A stretch of DNA of 64,000 nucleotides, taken from Caulobacteraceae bacterium. Lineage in GTDB: Bacteria > Pseudomonadota > Alphaproteobacteria > Caulobacterales > Caulobacteraceae. Each line of letters begins with the position of its first letter. Position 1 is the stretch's first letter. Below, one piece after another: positions 35,501 to 42,600 of the stretch. The position numbers and the translations under genes were made by a program. The stretch covers positions 1 through 64,000 of the forward strand of contig JAUJMO010000002.1 in NCBI GenBank assembly GCA_030446805.1. Reading direction: 5' to 3'. The notes below the pieces were generated by a model. The model made no database searches. It worked only from the letters and a program-made list of their open reading frames with translations, and had not been told where the DNA came from.

Positions 35501-37030
35501 GTGAACGCCGACCAGGAACAGAGCCGCTCCGTCTGGCTCGATGACGCGGAGCCCGCCGCCCGCCCCCCGCTGGCCGGCCCGGTCGAGGCGGAGGTGGTGG
35601 TGATCGGCGCCGGGATCGCCGGGCTCTCGGTCGCCTATGAGCTGCAGCGGAGCGGCCGCAGCGTGGTGGTGCTGGACCGCGCCCGCGTCGGGGGCGGCAT
35701 GACGGCGCGCTCGAGCGGCCACCTCAGTTTCGAGCCCGACGACTTCTACGAGACCCTGGTGCGGCAGCACGGACCGGACGGGGCGCGAGCCTACCGCGCG
35801 AGCCAGTCGGCGGCGCTGGACCGGATCGAGGCCATCGTCCGGGAGGAGGGGATCGACTGCGACTTCGCCCGGGTGGACGGCTACCTAATCTCAGCCTCCG
35901 TGGACGACAACGAGCGCATGGACCGCGAGCACGCGGCCGCACGCGGGGCGGGGCTGCTCGGCGTGGACTTCGTCAACGAAGCTCCGCTGAAGGGGGTCGA
36001 CACCGGGGCGGCGCTCCGCTTCCCGAACCAGGCGCGGTTCCACCCGCTAAGATATGTGCTGGGCTTGGCGACAGCCTTTGAGCGGGCGGGCGGTCGCATC
36101 TTCGGCGACACGGCGGTGACGGAGGTGAGCGCGGCGGCCGGCGGCGGGTTGGAGATCGCGCTGGAGAGCGGGGGGGTGTTGCGGGCCGCTCAGGCGGTCT
36201 CGGCGACCCATGGCCCCGTAGGCGTGGCGCCGGCTTTTCACGGGAGGCAGGTCCCTTACCGCACCTATCTGATCGCCGCCGAGATCGCTCGCGGCGAGGC
36301 CGCGGACGTCCTGCTGTGGGACAGCGCCCGCCCCTACACCTACGTCCGGCTGCAGCCCCGAGGCGACCGCGACCTCCTGATCGTCGGCGGGCAGGATCAT
36401 CGGAGCGGGACGGCCGATCAGGCCGAGACGCGCTTCGAGGCGCTGCATGCCTGGGCGCGCTCGCACTACCCCGAGCTGGGCGGGATGACCCACCGGTGGT
36501 CGGGCCTGGTGTACGAGACGGCCGACTTCGTTCCCCTCATTGGAGCGGCGCCGGGCGTGGAAGGCCTGTTCCTCGTCACCGGAGCCAGCGGCGAGGAGGC
36601 CACCACGGCGGCGGCGGCCGGCCTTATCCTGCCCGACCTGATGAGCGGGCGTGAGCACGGGTGGGCCGCCATCTACGACCCGTCGCGCACCAGCTCGGCG
36701 CCGGCGGCCATGGCGGAGTTCGTGAAGGAGCAGGCCGGCGCGGTTGGCCGCTTCGTGGAGTTGCTGACCCCTGGCGAGGTGAAGACCGCCGACGACATCG
36801 AGCCCGGCGCGGGCGCGGTGGTCCGGGTGGGTCTCTCCAAGGTGGCGGCCTATCGCGACCCCGAAGGAAGGCTGCACCAGCATTCCGCCGCCTGCAGCCT
36901 GGCCGGCTGCCTCGTCCGCTTCAACCCTTGGGAGCGCTGCTGGGACTGCCCCTGCCACGGCTGCCAGTACGGGGTGGACGGCGGGGTGCTGGCCGGACCG
37001 GCGACCAAACCGCTGGAGGCCGTGGATTAG
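35501..37030 (+). CDS. FAD-dependent oxidoreductase with atypical C-terminal Rieske domain
   Basis: The 509-aa protein joins a DAO-type flavin domain (VVVIGAGIAGLSVAYELQ, residues 32-49; FAD-end motif near FLVTGASGEEATT) to a C-terminal Rieske-like domain. In a normal Rieske the 2Fe-2S cluster is held by CxH and CxxH. Here the second motif is intact (Cys483, His486), but the first reads Cys465-Ser-Leu467, so the first His ligand is missing. The disulfide cysteines Cys470 and Cys485 are kept, and two extra cysteines appear at 480 and 488, where Ser is usual. The cluster may therefore be ligated differently or lost. Relatives (YhfW-like, glycine/glucose oxidoreductase-like) are soluble. The substrate is unknown. 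Confidence 0.9.
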   Translation: MNADQEQSRSVWLDDAEPAARPPLAGPVEAEVVVIGAGIAGLSVAYELQRSGRSVVVLDRARVGGGMTARSSGHLSFEPDDFYETLVRQHGPDGARAYRASQSAALDRIEAIVREEGIDCDFARVDGYLISASVDDNERMDREHAAARGAGLLGVDFVNEAPLKGVDTGAALRFPNQARFHPLRYVLGLATAFERAGGRIFGDTAVTEVSAAAGGGLEIALESGGVLRAAQAVSATHGPVGVAPAFHGRQVPYRTYLIAAEIARGEAADVLLWDSARPYTYVRLQPRGDRDLLIVGGQDHRSGTADQAETRFEALHAWARSHYPELGGMTHRWSGLVYETADFVPLIGAAPGVEGLFLVTGASGEEATTAAAAGLILPDLMSGREHGWAAIYDPSRTSSAPAAMAEFVKEQAGAVGRFVELLTPGEVKTADDIEPGAGAVVRVGLSKVAAYRDPEGRLHQHSAACSLAGCLVRFNPWERCWDCPCHGCQYGVDGGVLAGPATKPLEAVD

Positions 37031-37038
37031 GCGGGTCC

Positions 37039-37066
37039 CTCCCCCATGCTCTTCGGCATGGGGGAG
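37039..37066. terminator. Bidirectional terminator
   Basis: A perfect 11-bp stem CTCCCCCATGC / GCATGGGGGAG (37039-37049, 37056-37066) with a 6-nt TCTTCG loop lies in the 45-bp gap between convergent genes. Confidence 0.7.
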
Positions 37067-37075
37067 GAGCGGTGT

Positions 37076-37576
37076 TTAGAGCTGGATCTTCTCGTGCACG
37101 CCCGGATCGGGCGTGGACTGGGTCAGGTTGGCTTTGAGCACGCCCAGTCCGTAGCGGATCAGGCCCTTGTCGTTGATCCACACCTCCGCTTCGCTGGGCG
37201 TGAACTTGAGCATGGTCAGGTCGGGATCATCCTTGCCCTTCTCGAACCAGGCCTTGGCCTGGGCGTCCCAGAACTTGTCGATATGCTCCTGGCTGTGGTT
37301 GCGCGACAACGTGCCCATCACGCAGGCCCAGACCTGCCGGTCCTTGTCCACGAAATGGAACATGGCCGCCTCGCTCTTGCCGTCGGCCAGCGGCCCGGCC
37401 AGCTTGTTGTGGGCGTAGGAGTAGAACCACAGGGTGTGGGTCTCCTCCTCATGATAGGAGTTCATCGGCTGGAAATGGCCGGCGTCCGGTCCGGTCAGGC
37501 CCAGCATGCCGATACGGTCGTCGCCGATGGCCTTCCACATGCGCTCTTCGACCTGGGCGTGATCCATCTCGGCCAT
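37076..37576 (-). CDS. Pyridoxamine 5'-phosphate oxidase family protein (general stress protein 26-like)
   Basis: The protein (166 aa) is placed at the ATG at 37574-37576, which has AACAGGAGC upstream; a longer frame reaches 37618. It is a split-barrel flavin-binding fold: ERMWKAIGDDRIGMLGLTG, then HFQPMNSYHEEETHTLWFYS, DGKSEAAMFHFVDKDRQVW and a C-terminal PSEAEVWIN segment. This pattern is typical of the GSP26-like branch that binds FMN or related flavins, rather than of PdxH. The role is likely in stress response, not in vitamin B6 synthesis. Confidence 0.87.
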   Translation of the reverse strand: MAEMDHAQVEERMWKAIGDDRIGMLGLTGPDAGHFQPMNSYHEEETHTLWFYSYAHNKLAGPLADGKSEAAMFHFVDKDRQVWACVMGTLSRNHSQEHIDKFWDAQAKAWFEKGKDDPDLTMLKFTPSEAEVWINDKGLIRYGLGVLKANLTQSTPDPGVHEKIQL

Positions 37577-37779
37577 CGGGGGCTCCTGTTGTGCGGTTCG
37601 GTGGGGTGAACCCGCCACCCCTGGGGCGGTTCCTCCGGCCCGCGTCCCCGCCCGTTGAAGACCGTCCCACTCTTGAACGGGGGAGGAGCACGGTCACCAG
37701 TTCGCAAGTCTCCCACGCCTGATCGTGGGCCGCGTCGCGGACGAGGGGTTTGGCCTTCGGTCGGCACGGCCCTAAAGAG

Positions 37780-37794
37780 CCGGAACCTTTCCGG
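37780..37794 (+). promoter_or_regulatory. Palindrome next to the ribosome site of the SDR gene
   Basis: CCGGAA (37780-37785) and TTCCGG (37789-37794) form a perfect inverted repeat around CCT. The right arm touches the Shine-Dalgarno GGAGG (37793-37797) of the SDR gene that starts at 37802, so the palindrome could be an operator or a hairpin that limits translation. Apart from this I see nothing in the divergent gap 37577-37801. Confidence 0.3.
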
Positions 37795-37801
37795 AGGCGC
37801 G

Positions 37802-38737
37802 ATGTCTCGTTCGGCGACTTGGACACCAGCCGCCATCCCCTCGCAAGCCGGCCGCCTGGCCGTGGTCACGGGCGCCAACAGCGGCCTGGGCTTTCACACC
37901 ACCCTGGGGCTGGCGCGGGCGGGCGCCGAAGTGGTCCTGGCGGTGCGCGACGTGAACAAGGGACTGGCTGCGGCCGACGCCGTCCGACGGGAGATCCCGC
38001 GGGCACGGTTGTCGGTCGAGCGTCTGGACGTGGCGGTGCTGGACAGCGTGCGCGCCTTCGCCGAGCGCTGGGGCGGGCGGCCGCTGCACCTGCTGGTCGC
38101 GAATGCGGGCGTGATGGCCGTGCCCGTGCGCCGAACCACGCCCGACGGGTTCGAGCTCCAGTTCGCGACCAACTTTCTGGGGCATTTCGCGCTGGGCGCG
38201 CGGATGCTGCCCTGTCTGCGGGCCGCCTCGGGCGGCCGGCTGGTGACGCTGTCCAGCTTGGCCCATCTGAGCGGGCGGATCGCTTTCGGCGACCTGCAGG
38301 CGGAGCGCGGCTATCGGCCGTGGAAGGCCTACGGACAGTCCAAGCTGGCGATGCTGATGTGGGCGCTGGAGCTGGAGCGACGGAGCGCACGCGAGGGCTG
38401 GGGCCTGACCGCGCTCTCCGCCCACCCGGGCTATGCGCGCACCGAGCTGATGAAGACCGGCCCCAACCTCGGAAAGCCCATGCCGACCCTGGCGCGGCGT
38501 GCGGTGCGTTGGATGGAACCGCTGATCAGCCAGTCGGCTGGCGACGGCGCCTTGCCGGTGCTGCGCGCCGCGACCGATCCCACGGCGCAAGGCGGCAGCT
38601 ATTGGGGGCCGGCCGGCTTCATGGAACTGACCGGCCCGCCCGAGCCGGCCAGGATCGCGGCGCATGCGCGTGACGAAGCGGCGGCGCGGCGGCTCTGGGA
38701 CGAGGCCGAACGGCTGGCGGGCGTGCGCTGGGGCTGA
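37802..38737 (+). CDS. SDR family NAD(P)-dependent oxidoreductase (retinol dehydrogenase-like)
   Basis: The 311-aa protein begins at an ATG with a GGAGG ribosome site. It contains RLAVVTGANSGLGFHTTLGL (cofactor site), LVANAGVMAVPVRRT, the catalytic Ser region LVTLSSLAHLSGRI and the active-site pair in AYGQSKLAMLM, and then SAHPGYARTELM. The NANAGVM and HPGYxRT segments are characteristic of the retinol-dehydrogenase / protochlorophyllide-reductase-like branch. Substrate unknown. A relic acyl-CoA dehydrogenase gene runs towards its 3' end. Confidence 0.9.
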   Translation: MSRSATWTPAAIPSQAGRLAVVTGANSGLGFHTTLGLARAGAEVVLAVRDVNKGLAAADAVRREIPRARLSVERLDVAVLDSVRAFAERWGGRPLHLLVANAGVMAVPVRRTTPDGFELQFATNFLGHFALGARMLPCLRAASGGRLVTLSSLAHLSGRIAFGDLQAERGYRPWKAYGQSKLAMLMWALELERRSAREGWGLTALSAHPGYARTELMKTGPNLGKPMPTLARRAVRWMEPLISQSAGDGALPVLRAATDPTAQGGSYWGPAGFMELTGPPEPARIAAHARDEAAARRLWDEAERLAGVRWG

Positions 38738-38744
38738 ACCCTGG

Positions 38745-39215
38745 GTCTGGTTCAGCAGGCCCAGCCCGCGCGCCGACGACACCCAGGTCCTGTGCGCGGG
38801 TCTGTGGGGCCGCCAGTCCGACCCGGCGACGGGCTCGCAACACCCTTGGCGTCACCGGATCAGGCCGCGGGCATCCGGGGCGGAGGGTCCCGTGCCTGTT
38901 CTTCGCGGGCCTATCCCAGCAGCACCGGCCCACATCCACACGCCGCGGCAGACCAGGGCGCACGCCTCCCGGGGAGCACGGTTCGGGCTTCCGCCCGGCT
39001 GAGCCCGCCGCCATAGGCCGGCGGCCGAACAGGCCCGTCCAGCCCCGGCCGGCCATGCGCTCCAGCCAGAGGCGGACCTCGTCTGAGGCGAAGCGCGCTT
39101 TGCGTCCGCGCCAGACGACCTCGCTTCCGCCCGCCGGCATACATGGAGAGACGGGCGGTTCGCCTCCGCCGATCCCGGGCCCCCGGCGGAAGGTCTGGAG
39201 GTCGGACGCGGTCAT
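38745..39215 (-). pseudogene. Relic of an acyl-CoA dehydrogenase gene (N-terminal part, several frameshifts)
   Basis: The minus strand from the ATG at 39213-39215 gives MTASDLQTFR, then after frame changes SEVVWRGRKARFASDEVRLW and LERMAGRGWT, the typical N-terminus of a bacterial acyl-CoA dehydrogenase. A second frame continues with PPAYGGGLSRAEARTVL, matching the conserved YGGGGLS region, and GPVLLG; a third gives AREEQARDPPPRM, matching the EEQKxRxLP segment; another shows RTWVSSARG, matching the GQKTWxS strand. The order is exactly that of the family, but at least four frame changes and a stop break it. Everything beyond about residue 165 is missing where the neighbouring SDR gene ends. 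Confidence 0.78.
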
Positions 39216-39259
39216 GCCTCGAAACATGCGCGCGGGCGGACAGGGGCGGCGAGCCGGTC

Positions 39260-39463
39260 CTAGCGGCCCGTCCGAACCCCCAGCAGATTGACCAGGTGAA
39301 CCAGGAGCAGCATGGCTCCGGCCGCGCTCAGCAGCATCAGGAAACGCCAGGGCGCCAGGCGGGGTCCTCGGTGGAGATCGGGCGGACGGGCGCCCCGCCA
39401 CCCGCAAAAGAGGGTCAGCCCAAGCGTGGCCGCCAAGAGCGACAGCGTCACGACCAGCGACAC
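39260..39463 (-). CDS. Small membrane protein (67 aa)
   Basis: The short protein has two hydrophobic helices (about residues 3-21 and 42-60) joined by a basic loop GWRGARPPDLHRGPRL, and a short cytoplasmic tail. The start is a GTG with GCGAGG upstream. No characterised family is recognised. It is divergent from podJ and shares its upstream region, so the CtrA box just beyond its start could affect both genes. Confidence 0.65.
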   Translation of the reverse strand: MSLVVTLSLLAATLGLTLFCGWRGARPPDLHRGPRLAPWRFLMLLSAAGAMLLLVHLVNLLGVRTGR

Positions 39464-39490
39464 AATGGACCTCGCAACACGGCGTTAACT

Positions 39491-39506
39491 TTAACCTCTC
39501 GTTAAC
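39491..39506. promoter_or_regulatory. Perfect CtrA binding box upstream of podJ
   Basis: TTAAC-N6-TTAAC (39491-39495 and 39502-39506) is an exact match to the CtrA consensus; another TTAA half-site lies at 39485-39488. In Caulobacter, CtrA lowers podJ transcription. The box lies 138 bp before the podJ start and 28 bp before the divergent small membrane gene. Confidence 0.8.
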
Positions 39507-39539
39507 CCTTTCGGCCGACTACGGAAGGAAGGGCCGACT

Positions 39540-39548
39540 TTGTCCACA
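39540..39548 (+). promoter_or_regulatory. DnaA-box-like 9-mer upstream of podJ
   Basis: TTGTCCACA differs from the DnaA-box consensus TTATCCACA at one position. podJ is a known DnaA target in Caulobacter, and the site lies between the CtrA box and the gene. Confidence 0.5.
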
Positions 39549-39599
39549 GAAGATGGGCGACCCGCAATATCTTGGGGTGCGACCTGCTTTTCACCCCAC

Positions 39600-39642
39600 G
39601 AGTCGACGGGTAGCGTCTGAGTAGGACCGGGGAGCATGATTC
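39600..39642. promoter_or_regulatory. Two GANTC (CcrM methylation) sites before podJ
   Basis: GAGTC at 39600-39604 and GATTC at 39638-39642 are CcrM sites; the second ends one base before the start codon. Such sites near promoters usually mark GcrA/CcrM-dependent cell-cycle genes. Confidence 0.55.
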
Positions 39643-39643
39643 G

Positions 39644-42600
39644 ATGAGCGCGAACGCGCCGTGGAGCGTGAAGGGGATCGACCCCCAAGCGCGCGAGATC
39701 GCCAAGGATCTTGCACGACGCTCGGGCCAGACCCTGGGCGAGTGGATCAACTCCATGATCATCGAGGGCGGCAAGGGTGAAGCCCCGCCGCCCGCCGCCC
39801 GCCTCGAGCCTGAGCCGGGCCGCATCTCCGCGCGCGAGGATCGCCGCCCGGAGCGTGAGGCGCCCCGAGATCGGGAATATGCCCGAGAGCCGGCCTACGC
39901 CGACCAGCGCGACGCCTTTTTCGACGAGTACCGGCAGCCGGAGCCGGAGCGCTATGCCGAACCGAGAAGCCGCCGGGCGACCGCGGGGCTGTACCCCGAG
40001 GCGCCCCGGGCGGCGCCCCCGGCCCGCTCGCGCTTCGATTTCGAGGATCTGGGCGTTGACGAGCTGACGCGGTTGGCGCGTGCGGTTGAGCGGTTGGGCT
40101 CGCGGGTCGAGCAGGCCGACGGCCGCACCACCATGGCGGTGACCAGCGTGGACCAGGCCGTGGCCGGGGTGCTCAGCCGGCTGGAGATGGTCGAGCGCGA
40201 CCAGAGCGCGGTGGTCTCCCGTCTCGAGTCTGCGGTCGAGGACCGCCTGCGCCGCCTGGAGGAGAACGAGGGCGGCTCACGTCAACTGGAGGCCGTGCGG
40301 CAGCTGGAGAGCGCGCTGGGCAAGGTGGCCCTGCAGCTTTTCGAGGGGGAGCAGCGGACCTCGGCCGCGGTGGCGGATCTGCGTCATGGTCTCAAGGACG
40401 TGGATTCCCGGATCGAGCGCGTGGCCGGCGAGATCCAGGCCGATGTCCGCGAAAGTCTCAGTGAGAGCGAGGCCCGCGTCCGCGCCGCGCTTAACGAGAT
40501 CCGCGAGGAGGGCAAAAGTGCGGAGCACCGCGCCCGCGCCGCCTTCGCCGTGCTGCGGGAGGAGATCAACGAAGGGGACAACCGCGCCCGCGCCGCGGCC
40601 GAGGCGCTGCAGGTCCAGATCGAGGTCAATGAAACGGGGGCTCGCGCCGCCCTGGAGCAGGTCCGCGCCGAGCTGCACCAGCAGCTGGAGCGTGAGGCGG
40701 CCGGGACGCAGAACACCCTGGGCGAGTTCCGGGGCGAGCTCGGCGAGATCGAGACCCGGACCCGCCGTACGGTGGACGACCTCAAGAACCGGGTGGAGCG
40801 GGCCGAGCAGCGCGCCGCTGCAGCCCCGCTCCTGCCGCCGCGGCCCCAGCCGGAGCCGGGCGTTCTGGTGGAGCAGGTGGTCGCCCGTGTGGCCGAGCGG
40901 CTGGAGCGAGCCGAGGACAAGACGGGCGAAGCCTTGCGCTCGCTCGAAAGCTCCTTCGCCGCCCTGGACCGGCGGCTGCAGGCGGCCGAAGGCCAGCTGG
41001 ATCCCAGGGCCGCCGCCGCTCTGGAGGAGCAGGTCGGCGCCCGCTTTGAAAGCCTCGCCGCCGAGCTGACCAGTCAGATGGAGGCGGCGCGCCATGAGAT
41101 GGCGGACCGTCTGACGGATGTCGCCGACAATCGTCGGCTTGACGAGATGGAAGCCGCGCTTCGCGACCTGCAGCGTCACGCCGAGGCGGCCGAACGGCGC
41201 CAAAGCGACGCTATCGAGCGCATGGGCCGCGAGGTCATGCGCGTCACCGAGGCGCTCAACGCCCGCGTGGCGGGGGTCGAGGTCCAAACGGGCGAAACGG
41301 TGGCCCGCCTCAGCGAGCAGCTCGGCGCCCGTCTGCTGGAAGTGGAGACCGGGACGGACCGCGCCGTGGCCGAAACGGTTCAGAAGCTCGACACCCGCGT
41401 GGGCGCCCTGGAGACCCAGACGGGCGAGATCGTCTCGCGCGCCGCCGAGGCGCTGACCTCGCGGCTGGCCGGCGCCGAGGTCCAGTTCGGGCAGGCCGCC
41501 GAGGCGCTGGGCGCCCGGGTCGCCGCTGTCGAAACCCAGGTCGGCCAGACGGTGACGGAGGCGACCGAGACCCTCGGGTCCCGCGTCGCCGCCGTGGAGG
41601 CCAAGGCCGACGAGGCCGTGGCCCGCGCCGCCGAGGCCCTGACCTCGCGAGTCGCCGGTGTCGAGGCTCAGGTCGAGCAGGTTGCGGAGGCGCTGGGCGC
41701 CCGCGTCGTAGCTGCCGAAACCCAGGTCGGCCAAGCCGTGCTGGAGGCGACCGACCTGCTTGGGTCCCGCGTCGCCGCCGTGGAGTCCAAGGCCGATGAG
41801 GCCGTGGCCCGCGCGTCCGAGGTTCTCACCAGCCGCGTGGCCGAACTGGAGGCCGAGCTGGCCGATCAGGGCCGGCGCACGCTGGAGCAGGTCACGGACG
41901 CCCTGCACGATCGCCTGGCCGGGGCGGAGACCCAGGCGGGCGAGGCTGTGGCGCGCGCCACCGAGGCGCTCACCGCCCGCGTCGAATCCGTCGAGGCCCA
42001 GACCGGCGAAGCCGTGGACCGCGTGATCGGCATCGTCGAAAAGCGCCTGCAGCGCACGGACGAGACCCAGGCCGCCGCCCTAGAGACTCTGGGCGGCGAA
42101 ATGGCCCGCATCTCCGAGCGGCTGGCCGATCGCATCGACAATGCCGAGCGCCGCTCGGCCGAGGCCATCGAAGAGGTCGGGGACAAGGTCGGCGAGGTCA
42201 GCGAGCGGCTGAATCAGCGCTATGAGCGCGCCGCCACCAGCCTGTCCGAGCGCATGCGCGAGAGCGAGGAGCGCCTCGCCCGTGTGCTGGAGGAGACCCG
42301 CGCGCGCCTGGACGCGCGCCTGGCCGAAGCCCAGCGCGGCCTGATGGACACCATCGACCACCGGGTCGGGAGCTCCGAGCGCGGCTTCAGCCAAGCGCTT
42401 GAGTCCCAAGTCGGCGACGTCGCCCAGAGCCTGTCCGGCCGCCTGGACCAGGTCGTCGCCGAGGTCCGCCGCGAGCTCGTCCAGACCGTTGACGCTCGCG
42501 TGGGCGAAACGGAGCGTGGCTTCGTGGAACGGCTGGAGCAGTCGGTCGGAGAAACCCGTCGCGACCTGACCGAGACGCTGGACGCCCGTGTGGGCGAGAC

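Noticed and set aside
38911-39144. Short minus-strand frame as a separate gene
   Set aside because: Its residues match the middle of the broken acyl-CoA dehydrogenase and belong to that relic.
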